This document shows, piece after piece, positions 16,658-24,572 of a stretch of 34,838 bases of DNA. The position numbers were made by a program, and so were the translations under genes. Position 1 is the stretch's first letter, and each line of letters opens with the position of its first letter. The notes beneath the pieces are model-generated. The model was not told the DNA's origin, ran no database searches, and worked only from the letters and a program-made list of their open reading frames with translations. The DNA is from CAZLMW01 sp964560875 (lineage in GTDB: Bacteria > Myxococcota_A > UBA9042): assembly GCA_964560875.1 (NCBI GenBank), contig CAZLMW010000089.1:1-34838 (forward strand), given 5' to 3'.

Positions 16658-17134
16658 TTACTCGACGTCCGGTCGCAGCAGGCATTTGGGCTTGAGGGGC
16701 GCGAAATCGCCGCGGTTGACGACGCTGATCTTGCGGCCACGGTAGGCGCCCGAGGGCGGTCGGTTAATCGGCGGTCGATGACGCACGACAAGGCATCGCT
16801 CGACGTCTTCGGTGAACCCGCGGGTGACGCGCTTGAGCGTGGATTCGGTTTGCTCGCCCAACATCACGATGAGCTCGCGGCCGGGTTGGTCGGTCATGGC
16901 CGCCTGCATGCGGTCGTAGGCGGCGCGGGGTTGCGGAATGCGGGCTCGCAACGATTGGTCGAATGCTTTGCCGATGAACATCAGCTCAAGGTCGTGCCAA
17001 ACGTCGTGTTCGTCGTCGAGGGTGGCGGAGAGGATCGCGTAGAAGCCCTTTCCGCGCAGCAGCGGATGACGACTGCGTGCGACGTCCTTGAAGCGAATAA
17101 CGTCCGGATCCCAGGTGATGTACGAGCGGTCCAC
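16658..17134 (-). CDS. GIY-YIG-like nuclease-fold protein
   Basis: This 158-residue protein carries a variant of the GIY-YIG nuclease signature: GFY (30-32), then FIG in ELMFIGKAFDQSLRARI (53-55 plus a downstream Arg), and toward the C-terminus E112 in EDVERCLVVRHRPPIN with N124, matching the conserved Glu and Asn of the family. The first Tyr of YIG is Phe here, and the tract between GFY and FIG is longer than usual, with several Asp and Glu. GIY-YIG domains cut or bind DNA; no second domain is visible, so the substrate is unknown and loss of activity is possible. The start is GTG at 17134, chosen because GGAG lies 7 bases upstream; the longer open frame to 17203 has no such site. Confidence 0.6.
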   Translation of the reverse strand: MDRSYITWDPDVIRFKDVARSRHPLLRGKGFYAILSATLDDEHDVWHDLELMFIGKAFDQSLRARIPQPRAAYDRMQAAMTDQPGRELIVMLGEQTESTLKRVTRGFTEDVERCLVVRHRPPINRPPSGAYRGRKISVVNRGDFAPLKPKCLLRPDVE

Positions 17135-17274
17135 GATGCAACTCCAATGGGCGGAGGGGGTCGGAAGGGGCGGCAGGATCCCGCACGGGCTCTGTCTGCG
17201 CAAGGGACTGGACGCGTTTCAGCCCATGGGTTCGGCACCAAAGCACCGAAAATCATGGACAATACGTTCGAACA

Positions 17275-17928
17275 TCAGGCGATCCATGGCGGCTGGATCC
17301 CGCGACGGCGGTCGATGATTCCGGCGACCAAACCGCTTCGCAGGCCGGGCGTCGAGAGCTTCCACGCGCTGAGTCCCAGCAGATCGGCGAGCTCCGCATA
17401 CACCAGCGCGCCGCCGAGAAGAACATCGGCCCGCTTGCTGTCCATGCCGGGGATCGCGCGGCGTTCGGCGAGCGTGCGACAGACCACCATCCGTTGCACC
17501 ACCTCTTGCCAGCGCGAGGTGGTGATGGTCATGCCGTTGCCAAAGGGCCGCCCATCGATAGCAGCGACAATGCGCGCGATGCGCTGAGCGGATCCCGACG
17601 TGCTGATGGCGGTTGGAGACGTGGCCGAAAACGGCTGCAGAACGGGCTGCAAGACCGCCCGGATCTTGGTTCGACATGCGCTCAGCGTGGGTGTGGAAAC
17701 GGGCAACTCCAGCAGGTCAGCGACAGACAGCGAAACGGCCCCCAAGGGCACACTGGCGACATGTACGGGGCGGTCGCTCGAGCCGAATGCGAGCTCCGTG
17801 GAGCCGCCGCCGACGTCGACGCACAGCATGTCGCCGTCGAGGTGGATGCGGCCGATGCGGACCCCGCGAAACATGGTCCGTGCTTCCTGTTCGCCGCTGA
17901 AGATGCGCACGTCGACGCCGGCTCGCTC
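17275..17928 (-). CDS. Ppx/GppA phosphatase family protein, 5' end in gap
   Basis: The 217 visible residues belong to the exopolyphosphatase/guanosine pentaphosphate phosphatase family, which hydrolyses polyphosphate or pppGpp. The visible part starts ERAGVDVRIFSGEQEA, the conserved sequence before the second phosphate-binding loop, then gives CVDVGGGSTELAFG (the DxGGGSTE motif) and VPLGAVSLS. The C-terminal part has RAIPGMDSKRADVLLGGAL and STPGLRSGLVAGI, both typical of the family. Roughly the first 120 residues, including the first phosphate-binding loop, must lie in the gap or beyond it. It ends with TGA at 17277-17275. An apparent open frame joining it to the START-domain protein across the N run is an artefact. 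Confidence 0.85.
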   Translation of the reverse strand, partial: ERAGVDVRIFSGEQEARTMFRGVRIGRIHLDGDMLCVDVGGGSTELAFGSSDRPVHVASVPLGAVSLSVADLLELPVSTPTLSACRTKIRAVLQPVLQPFSATSPTAISTSGSAQRIARIVAAIDGRPFGNGMTITTSRWQEVVQRMVVCRTLAERRAIPGMDSKRADVLLGGALVYAELADLLGLSAWKLSTPGLRSGLVAGIIDRRRGIQPPWIA

Positions 17929-18028
17929 NNNNNNNNNNNNNNNNNNNNNNNNNNNNNNNNNNNNNNNNNNNNNNNNNNNNNNNNNNNNNNNNNNNNNNNN
18001 NNNNNNNNNNNNNNNNNNNNNNNNNNNN
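17929..18028. other. Assembly gap (100 N)
   Basis: This is a second run of exactly 100 N, a scaffold join of unknown length. It hides the 5' end of the Ppx/GppA gene and the 3' end of the START-domain gene, both on the minus strand, and could hide further genes. Confidence 0.99.
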
Positions 18029-18609
18029 ACCCAACTCGCCGCCCAATCCGGCACCCAGCCGCCGGGATGGGCACGAACACGAAACGTGACGTGCGTCCGC
18101 TTGGGACCGAGTCGGCGGAGACGATAGGCGCCGTTGATTTGCGGCATCCTGACGACGCCGGGGACGGGCGGATGCGCGGGATCTTTGATCTTGGCGAACT
18201 TGAGGTGGATGTCCTCGCCTTTCTCCACGCCGCTGACGACGCCCATCATGAGCGCATCCCGGTCCGCGAAGGGCCAGGTCGCTCCCTGTCGGTTGTAGAA
18301 GATGCGCTTAGCGAAGCCGATGCGTTTGACCTCGCGGTTGGCGGCGCAGCGCTTGGTCCACTCGCAGACAGAGTTGAGGTCATCGAGGATCGCCAGGAGC
18401 TCCCACACCGACGCGGCTATCGTCACCGTTCCGCGGAATTCCGGCAGGTTGCCGCCCGCGCCCTCGCGTGTATGGACAACGATGCCGCGCTCGGACGACG
18501 ACTTCTTCCAGCGTTTTGCGGCGGCCGCGTCGGTGGCAACCACGGCGGACAAGGTCAGCGCTGCTGCGACCCATCGAAACACACGTCGTGTTGGCAGTTG
18601 AGAGTTCAT
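18029..18609 (-). CDS. START-domain (SRPBCC) exported protein, 3' end in gap
   Basis: The visible 193 residues begin with a signal peptide (MNSQLPTRRVFRW, a hydrophobic core, then DAAAA) and continue into a lipid-binding START/SRPBCC domain. Visible features are GIVVHTREGAGGNLPEFRG at the start of the domain, SVWELLAILDDLNSVCEWTKRC, ATWPFADRDALMMG, and PQINGAYRLRRLGPKRTHV. Such proteins bind lipids or other hydrophobic ligands; export suggests action in the periplasm. The C-terminal helix lies in the gap. ATG codons at 18621, 18618 and 18609 are all possible starts, with no clear ribosome-binding site; 18609 fits the signal peptide best. It is divergent from the HD-GYP response regulator gene. 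Confidence 0.75.
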
Positions 18610-18690
18610 CGACAGCATCATACGTAGCGGCGGCGCACATTGCAGGGGCTGAGGCGGACGAGGCCATGGATGCGGCCGGGCAGACGCGAA

Positions 18691-18719
18691 TTGCGCACAA
18701 GTGAGCGGCCCGCTAGCCT
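18691..18719 (+). promoter_or_regulatory. Possible promoter for the HD-GYP response regulator
   Basis: TTGCGC (18691-18696) and TAGCCT (18714-18719) are separated by 17 bases and lie about 40 bases before the response regulator ATG, in the divergent region shared with the START-domain gene. The match to sigma70 elements is partial; position and spacing are the main support. Confidence 0.35.
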
Positions 18720-18760
18720 CCGAGGGCAAAGGGACCGTTGAAGAGCCGTGCGGAGGCCCG

Positions 18761-19924
18761 ATGGCGCGCATTCTCATCGTCGATGACGAAGACCTCATCC
18801 GACGGATGATCGCGCGCCTGTTGCGCCGCCAAGACCACGACTGCCAGCTCGCAGCCGACGCCGCTGAGGCGAAGCAGAAGCTCGCGTCCGAGCCCTTCGA
18901 GCTCGTGCTGAGCGACGTCAACATGCCCGGGGAATCGGGGCTTGATCTCGTCCGCTACGTCTTCGAAAACTACCCAGGCACGGCGACCGTCATGGTCACC
19001 GGCGTCGACGATCCCGCGATCGCCGATGTCGCGCTCGAGCTCGGTGCGTACGGCTACATCATCAAGCCGTTCGAAGCCAACGAGGTCCTGATCAACGTCG
19101 CCAATGCGTTACGGCGGCGCGATCTCGAGCTCGAACGACAGCGCCACCGCGAGCGCCTCGAGACTGAAGTCGCCAGTCGCACCGTCGAGCTCCGCGAAGC
19201 CATCGCAACCCTCGAGGCGGTCAGCACGGACCTGCGCTCATCGCGTGAAGAGACGATTCAACGACTCGCGCGCGCCGCCGAATTCCGCAGCGACGAGACG
19301 GCCCTGCACATCCGACGCATGAGCCTTCACTGCGAGCTGCTCGCCCGCGCCGTCGGGCTCGACAACGAACGCTGCGAACGCATCCGCATCGCCAGCCCGA
19401 TGCACGATATCGGCAAGATCGGCACGCCCGACCGCATCCTGATGAAGCGCGGCAAGCTGACGGTCGACGAATTCGAGACGATGAAGGAGCACGCCGAGAT
19501 CGGCTACCGCATCCTCACCGGGTCCAGCAGCCAGATGTTGCAGCTCGCCGCGATGATTGCGCGGACCCACCACGAAAAGTGGAACGGCAGCGGCTACCCC
19601 AACGGTCTGGCGGGCGAGGACATCCCGCTCGAAGGACGCATCACCGCGATCGCCGATGTGTTCGACGCCTTGATGAACCCGCGGTGCTACAAGCCAGCGT
19701 TCTCGCTCGAAAAGACCCAGCGAATCATGAATGAAGGCCGCGGTTCGCACTTCGACCCCGATCTGCTCGACCGGTTTTGGACGAAGCTCGACGACGTGCT
19801 CACCATTCAGTCCGAGTTCGCCGATCCTGAACGCGACAACGGCAAAAAGGACGCCCCAGCGCCCGAGCCCAAGGCCGAAGCCGCGCCCCGTGCGCCCGAG
19901 CAGTCGACGTCCAAGCCCGCCTGA
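18761..19924 (+). CDS. Response regulator with HD-GYP domain (cyclic-di-GMP phosphodiesterase type)
   Basis: This 387-residue cytoplasmic protein has an N-terminal receiver domain (1-120) with acidic pocket DDE (8-10), phosphoacceptor D52 in LSDVNMPG, and K102 in IKPF. A coiled-coil linker (about 118-165) follows, then an HD-GYP domain with HDIGK (215-219), HHEKWNGSGYP (270-280) and PLEGRITAIADVFDAL. HD-GYP enzymes hydrolyse cyclic-di-GMP, so phosphorylation probably controls its turnover. The last 40 residues are Pro/Ala/Lys-rich and probably disordered. ATG 18761 is preceded by GGAGG with 4 bases between; the longer open frame to 18701 lacks this. No sensor kinase is adjacent. It converges with hisD, 15 bases apart. 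Confidence 0.92.
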   Translation: MARILIVDDEDLIRRMIARLLRRQDHDCQLAADAAEAKQKLASEPFELVLSDVNMPGESGLDLVRYVFENYPGTATVMVTGVDDPAIADVALELGAYGYIIKPFEANEVLINVANALRRRDLELERQRHRERLETEVASRTVELREAIATLEAVSTDLRSSREETIQRLARAAEFRSDETALHIRRMSLHCELLARAVGLDNERCERIRIASPMHDIGKIGTPDRILMKRGKLTVDEFETMKEHAEIGYRILTGSSSQMLQLAAMIARTHHEKWNGSGYPNGLAGEDIPLEGRITAIADVFDALMNPRCYKPAFSLEKTQRIMNEGRGSHFDPDLLDRFWTKLDDVLTIQSEFADPERDNGKKDAPAPEPKAEAAPRAPEQSTSKPA

Positions 19925-19939
19925 GCGAGCCAGCGCGAC

Positions 19940-21199
19940 TCAAACATCCAACAAACGTGCCTCCGCCGATCGGGCGTGAGCTTCGAGGCCCTCAATGCGT
20001 GCGAGGCGCGCGGTGGTTTCGGCGAGCTCTGCGGCCGCCGCCGGACTCAAACGTTGCCAGGTGGGTTGGCGCAGGAACGTCATGACGGACAGCCCAGCCG
20101 TGTAGCGCGCGGCGCCGCTCGTCGGGAGGACGTGATTGACGCCCGAGCAGTAGTCGCCGAAGACCTCCGCCGACGATTCGCCGACGAAGAGGCCGCCGTA
20201 CGCGGTGCATTGGTCGGCTGCGGAAGCGGCGTCGCGAAGGTGCAGGTGCAGGTGCTCGGGTGCGCGGCGATTGGCCCAGGCGATCATGGCACCGCGGTCT
20301 GGCACGACGATCACCGCGCCGCGGGCGTCGATACTCTGGCCGGCGATGTCGGCGGTCGTGAGCGTGGTCAGCTGTTGGGTAACGGCCGCCTTGATCGCCG
20401 CGGCGAGGTCGGCGTCATCGGTGATCGCGATGGCCTCCGCGTGAGGATCATGTTCGGCCTGGGCGAGCATGTCGGCGGCAACCCGGCTGGGATCGGCGCT
20501 CGAATCGGCCAGCACCACCACTTCGGATGGACCGGCCAGCGAATCGATTCCCACCCGTCCAAACAGCTGGCGCTTGGCTTCGGTCACCCACGCGTTGCCC
20601 GGTCCGACAACGAGGTCGACGGCGTCGATGGATTCGGTGCCGAGTGCGACCGCCGCGACGGCTTGCACACCGCCGATCGCGAGGATCTCGTGCGCGCCGG
20701 CGAGGTGGGCGGCCGCCAGGATCCACGGGTTCGGTTTGCCGTCAGCGCCAGGCGGCGACAGCACAACCACGCGTTTCACACCGGCGATGCGCGCGGGAAT
20801 GGCGGTCATCAGCACGGTTGAAGGCAGCGGGTAGCGACCGCCCGGCACGTAACATGCTGCCGCGGTGACCGGGTGAACAGCGTGACCGAGCACGACGCCG
20901 GGGCTCGGTTCGACCTGCAGGGGTTTGACCAGGCTACGTTGCGCGCGGGCGAACGCTTCGATGTTCCGAGCAGCGACCTGCAGGGCAGCCGCGTCGGCGT
21001 CGTCGAGCGCATCCCAGGCCTGTTGAGCGTCGGCGAGCGGCACGTGAGAAACGGCGACATCGACCGCGTCAAAGCGGGACGTCAGCGCGCGAACACCGGC
21101 GTCTCCATCGCGCGCAACAATGGCGATCAAGTCAGCGACTGACGCGGTGTCCGCGCCTTCAAACGGCGGCCTCTCGTCGGGCTGCAAGGCGCTTTTCAT
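19940..21199 (-). CDS. hisD: HisD, histidinol dehydrogenase
   Basis: HisD performs the last two steps of histidine synthesis, oxidising histidinol to histidine with two NAD+ and one zinc. The 419-residue protein has the family length and motifs: CYVPGGRYPLPSTVLM, VVGPGNAWVTEAKR, SLAGPSEVVVLAD, zinc ligands Q247 and H250 in AQAEHDPHAEA, the catalytic pair E315-H316 in RRAPEHLHL, D349 in FGDYCSGVNHVLPT, and a C-terminal H408 in EGLEAHAR. GGAAAGGA precedes the ATG. It is the last gene of the histidine operon, 52 bases after the hisA-hisI-hisE fusion, and converges with the HD-GYP regulator. Confidence 0.97.
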   Translation of the reverse strand: MKSALQPDERPPFEGADTASVADLIAIVARDGDAGVRALTSRFDAVDVAVSHVPLADAQQAWDALDDADAAALQVAARNIEAFARAQRSLVKPLQVEPSPGVVLGHAVHPVTAAACYVPGGRYPLPSTVLMTAIPARIAGVKRVVVLSPPGADGKPNPWILAAAHLAGAHEILAIGGVQAVAAVALGTESIDAVDLVVGPGNAWVTEAKRQLFGRVGIDSLAGPSEVVVLADSSADPSRVAADMLAQAEHDPHAEAIAITDDADLAAAIKAAVTQQLTTLTTADIAGQSIDARGAVIVVPDRGAMIAWANRRAPEHLHLHLRDAASAADQCTAYGGLFVGESSAEVFGDYCSGVNHVLPTSGAARYTAGLSVMTFLRQPTWQRLSPAAAAELAETTARLARIEGLEAHARSAEARLLDV

Positions 21200-21251
21200 C
21201 GGTCCTTTCCAGTGCGGGGGTAACGCATCGTGCGCAGCGACGCGAGCGTGA

Positions 21252-22493
21252 TCAACGGCGGCGACCGTGGCGGCCGTAGAGCTCTTTTTCGACCTGCTCC
21301 AGCGTCAGTCCGCGGGCGGCGAGGCGCACCATCGTGAAATAGATGACGTCGGCGGCTTCCCAGACGATTTCGCGGTCAGATTCCGCGTCGATGAGCTCAC
21401 CGGCTTCTTCCCGGATCTTGGCGGCGAGCAACTCCGGGTCGGCGAACAACCGCGCGGTATACGAGCCGGCATCGGCGGATTCACGGCGCTGCTCAATGAC
21501 CTTCTCGAGCCGAGCGAGGTTGAACTGTTGGGGGCCGAAGCAGCTGTATTGGCCGGGTACATGGCAGGCCTGGCCGGTTTGCGACACGCGATAGATCAAC
21601 GTGTCGCGGTCACAGTCGTAGCGAACGGCGTGACAATGCTGCGTGTGACCGCTGGTGTCGCCCTTGCGCCAGGATTGCTGGCGGCTCCGTGAAAAATACG
21701 TGCCGCGCCCGGTCGTGAGCGTCGCCCGGAGCGCGTCCGAGTCGGCCCAGGCGTGCATGACGACCTGACCGCAATCGTCCTGGACAACGACGGGAAGCAG
21801 GCCGTCGTGTTTGGTCCAGTCGACAAGCGCCACAAACGCGTCGTCCATCGCGAGGCGCCCGGTGTAGATAGCCATGCCGAGCTGGCTGGAAGCGCCCAGG
21901 CCGTCGATCGCCTTGATCTCGTCCAGGGTCGTGATGCCGCCGGCCGCGGTGACGTGGTTTTCGGTCGCGTTGACGACCGCGGCGATGGCGTCGATGTCCG
22001 TTCCCGCCATGGCACCTTCGCGATCGACGACGGTGAACAGGAATTCGCTGCAGTAGGGCGCAAGTTCGACGGCCCGCGCGACCGGTGTGTCGTCGGTGGC
22101 CTCGGTCCAGCCACGCGTGACCACCCGCCCTTGGCGCGCATCGAGGGCCGCAATCATGCGTTCGCGCGGGTACTTGCCGAGGAATTCAGGCGTCGCTTGT
22201 GTACCGACGATCAGCTTGCGTGCGCCGGTTCGGAGCAATCGATCCGCCCGGTCGTGGTCGCGAATCCCACCGCCGACCCGCGCGTCGAAGCGCGCTGTGA
22301 TCTGTTCGATGACGTCGATGTTGTCGCCCGTGCCGAGCGCCGCGTCGAGGTCGATGACGGCCAACTCGCCGTACCGAGCCCACTTCTCAGCGACGGCGAG
22401 GGGATCGTCGAGGCGCACGACGCACTTGCTCGGATCGCCCCCTTCGAGTTGGACGACGCAACCGCCGAGCAGGTCGATCGAGGGGACAAGCAT
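21252..22493 (-). CDS. hisAIE: HisA-HisI-HisE trifunctional fusion
   Basis: One 413-residue protein carries three histidine enzymes in order. Residues 1-228 are HisA (ProFAR isomerase, a TIM barrel), with catalytic D7 in SIDLLGG and D118 in AALDARQGRV, plus VGGGI and TAAGGI phosphate loops. Residues about 229-322 are HisI (phosphoribosyl-AMP cyclohydrolase), with GRGTYFSRSRQQSWRKGDTS, DCDRD (293-297) and cysteines C310 and C318. Residues about 325-413 are HisE (phosphoribosyl-ATP pyrophosphatase), with SYTARLF, KIREEAGELIDA and WEAADVIYF. Together these give steps 2, 3 and 4 of the pathway. The HisIE part resembles fungal His4 more than typical bacterial HisIE. GGAG lies 7 bases before the ATG, which follows the hisF stop by 3 bases. 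The key residues of all three parts are intact. Confidence 0.93.
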   Translation of the reverse strand: MLVPSIDLLGGCVVQLEGGDPSKCVVRLDDPLAVAEKWARYGELAVIDLDAALGTGDNIDVIEQITARFDARVGGGIRDHDRADRLLRTGARKLIVGTQATPEFLGKYPRERMIAALDARQGRVVTRGWTEATDDTPVARAVELAPYCSEFLFTVVDREGAMAGTDIDAIAAVVNATENHVTAAGGITTLDEIKAIDGLGASSQLGMAIYTGRLAMDDAFVALVDWTKHDGLLPVVVQDDCGQVVMHAWADSDALRATLTTGRGTYFSRSRQQSWRKGDTSGHTQHCHAVRYDCDRDTLIYRVSQTGQACHVPGQYSCFGPQQFNLARLEKVIEQRRESADAGSYTARLFADPELLAAKIREEAGELIDAESDREIVWEAADVIYFTMVRLAARGLTLEQVEKELYGRHGRRR

Positions 22494-22496
22494 GAG

Positions 22497-23303
22497 CTAG
22501 CTCCGGGTGGTGGCGGTCAAGCCTTCGGGATCGACGGCGGGGGGATGTGCCGGGCGCACCTCGATGCCGGCGGCGGCCATGTGGTTCTTGACGTCCGCGA
22601 TCGTGAATGTCCCATCGTGGAAGACGCTGGCCGCAAGCACGGCGTCGGCGCCACCTTTGAGCACCGCCTCGCTGAAGTGCCCGAGTTCACCGGCACCACC
22701 GCTGGCGATCACCGCGATCGGGACCGCGTCTGTCATGGCGGCTAACAGGTCGATGCCAAAACCGGCGCGGGTTCCGTCGGCGTCCATGTCGTTGAGCAGG
22801 ATCTCGCCGGCGCCTTCGTCGGCCATGCGACGGGCGAAACCGAGCGCCTCGATGTCGGTGGGGGTACGGCCGCCATGCGTGGTGAGGAAGAAGCCCCCGT
22901 CACGACGGCGCACATCGAGCGAAACGATGATGAACTGGGCCCCGAACGCCCGGGATGCACGACCGATCAGCCCGGGGTCGCGAACGGCTGCGGTACCGAC
23001 CGAGACCTTGTCCGCTCCGGCGGCGAGCACCGCGCGCATGTCATCGAGGCTGCGAATCCCACCGCCGACCGTGAACGGGATGAACAGCTCCCGGGAGACC
23101 CGGTGCACGAGGTCAACGAGCGTCTTGCGTTTCTCTGCGCTGGCGGTGATGTCCAGGAAGGTCAGCTCGTCGGCGCCTTCGAGATCGTAGCGGCGCGCCA
23201 GCTCGACGGGATCGCCTGCGTCGCGGAGGTCTTGGAAGTTGACGCCTTTGACGACGCGGCCGTCGCGGATGTCGAGGCACGGGATGATGCGGCGCGCGAG
23301 CAT
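22497..23303 (-). CDS. hisF: HisF, cyclase subunit of imidazole glycerol phosphate synthase
   Basis: HisF is the TIM-barrel subunit that uses ammonia from HisH to turn PRFAR into imidazole glycerol phosphate and AICAR (step 5). The 268 residues carry the two catalytic aspartates D11 (IIPCLDIRDGRVVKG) and D130 (IIVSLDVRRRDG), the FTVGGGIRS and ASGGAGELGHF phosphate loops, and GAGEILLNDMDADGT. A 20-residue tail (about 249-268, PAHPPAVDPEG) extends slightly past the usual C-terminus. Its ATG directly abuts the hisH TGA, and its TAG is 3 bases before the next ATG, so translation of hisH, hisF and hisAIE is probably coupled. Confidence 0.97.
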   Translation of the reverse strand: MLARRIIPCLDIRDGRVVKGVNFQDLRDAGDPVELARRYDLEGADELTFLDITASAEKRKTLVDLVHRVSRELFIPFTVGGGIRSLDDMRAVLAAGADKVSVGTAAVRDPGLIGRASRAFGAQFIIVSLDVRRRDGGFFLTTHGGRTPTDIEALGFARRMADEGAGEILLNDMDADGTRAGFGIDLLAAMTDAVPIAVIASGGAGELGHFSEAVLKGGADAVLAASVFHDGTFTIADVKNHMAAAGIEVRPAHPPAVDPEGLTATTRS

Positions 23304-23918
23304 TCAGCGATCTCCCGCGGCGTCGGCGACAAACCTGCGCAACAGGTCGAGCCCGGCCCGGCCTGATTTTTCGGGGTGGAATTGGGTCGCCATGACGTTG
23401 TCGCGGGCGACTGCGGCGCAAAACGGGGCGCCGTGTGTGGCGGTGGCGGCGAGTACGGACGGGTCATCGGGGACCGCGTGGAAGCTGTGCACGAAATAGA
23501 AGTGGCGGCCGTGATCGAGCGCGCCGAACACACCCGGCTGCTGCACATCGATGGCGTTCCAGCCGATCTGCGGGACCTTCACGTCGCCGCCGAATCGCTC
23601 GCAGCGGCCCTTGAACACGCTCAGACCGTCCACGCCAGGCGCCTCGTCGCTGCCTTCGAATAACAATTGCAGGCCGAGGCAGACGCCGAGAAAGGGTTTG
23701 CCGCTCCGGATGGCGGAGTCGAGCGTTTTGTCGAGCCCGCTGGCGCGCAGCCGCTTCATCGCCTGTCCGAAATGCCCTTGTCCGGGGAACATGACCCCAT
23801 CGGCGGCGAGGATCGCGCTTGGATCAGCGGTGAGCGCCGCGTCGACGCCGACATGCTCAAGCGCCTTGATGACGCTGACGACGTTGCCCGCCCCGTAGTC
23901 GACGACCGCGACCTTCAT
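23304..23918 (-). CDS. hisH: HisH, glutaminase subunit of imidazole glycerol phosphate synthase
   Basis: HisH releases ammonia from glutamine for HisF. The 204-residue class I glutamine amidotransferase has VAVVDYGAGNVVSV at the N-terminus, the nucleophile C80 in FLGVCLGLQLLFEGS, the oxyanion region FPGQGHFG, and the H181/E183 pair in TQFHPEKSG. VPQIGWNAI and FYFVHSFHAVP are typical HisH segments. The ATG is preceded by GGAG with 8 bases between. It follows hisB by 30 bases, and hisF starts on the base after its stop codon. Confidence 0.97.
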   Translation of the reverse strand: MKVAVVDYGAGNVVSVIKALEHVGVDAALTADPSAILAADGVMFPGQGHFGQAMKRLRASGLDKTLDSAIRSGKPFLGVCLGLQLLFEGSDEAPGVDGLSVFKGRCERFGGDVKVPQIGWNAIDVQQPGVFGALDHGRHFYFVHSFHAVPDDPSVLAATATHGAPFCAAVARDNVMATQFHPEKSGRAGLDLLRRFVADAAGDR

Positions 23919-23948
23919 CGGGCTCGCTCCGATGTTGGAGACGTCGGG

Positions 23949-24572
23949 TCAACCATCGAGCGCGCCCTTGGTGCTTGGCACCGCCGCGACCGCGCGCGGG
24001 TGCCGGGCCATGCCGAACTCAAGCGCCCGGGCGAACGCCTTGAAGAGGGCCTCGATGCTGTGATGGTCGTTGTCGCCGCGCGGCAGCTCGAGGTGCACGT
24101 TTGCGCCCAGCGATTGCGCGAGTGCGCGGAAGAATTCGATGACGAGATCGGTGTGAAAGTCGCCGACCTTCTCGCGATGGAACGCGGCGTGAAAATCGAG
24201 GTACGGACGCCCGGCGATGTCGACAGTGACGACGGCGAGCGCCTCGTCCATGGGAAAGCGACAGTGGCCTGTGCGCCAGATGCCTTTGCGATCACCGAGC
24301 GCGTCGCGCAGGGCCTTGCCGAGCACGAGCCCGGTGTCCTCGACGGTGTGGTGCTGGTCGATGTGCAAATCGCCGACGATATGGAGCCGCAGGTCGATGT
24401 GGGCGTGGCGCGCGAACGCCTCGAGCATGTGTGCGAAGAAGCCGATCTCGCAGCGCACGTCGCTGTCACCGACGCCGTCGATGTTGACCTCGCAGCGGAT
24501 CTGCGTCTCGCGGGTGTCGCGGTGCACGGTTGCCCGTCTCTGATCGGCGGTTGCTGCGGCGGTCGCGGTCAT
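23949..24572 (-). CDS. hisB: HisB-type imidazoleglycerol-phosphate dehydratase
   Basis: The enzyme converts imidazole glycerol phosphate to imidazole acetol phosphate (step 6) and needs manganese. The 207-residue monofunctional form lacks the N-terminal phosphatase half of E. coli HisB. Motifs are IGFFAHMLEAFARH (the usual FxDHML has Ala for Asp), DLHIDQHHTVEDTGLVLG, and DNDHHSIEALFKAFARAL with PSTKGAL, giving the paired His metal ligands. The open frame runs back to 24896, but ATG 24572 overlaps the stop of the HisC-HAD gene as ATGA and gives a normal length. The matching phosphatase activity is probably supplied by that upstream HAD domain. Confidence 0.95.
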   Translation of the reverse strand: MTATAAATADQRRATVHRDTRETQIRCEVNIDGVGDSDVRCEIGFFAHMLEAFARHAHIDLRLHIVGDLHIDQHHTVEDTGLVLGKALRDALGDRKGIWRTGHCRFPMDEALAVVTVDIAGRPYLDFHAAFHREKVGDFHTDLVIEFFRALAQSLGANVHLELPRGDNDHHSIEALFKAFARALEFGMARHPRAVAAVPSTKGALDG

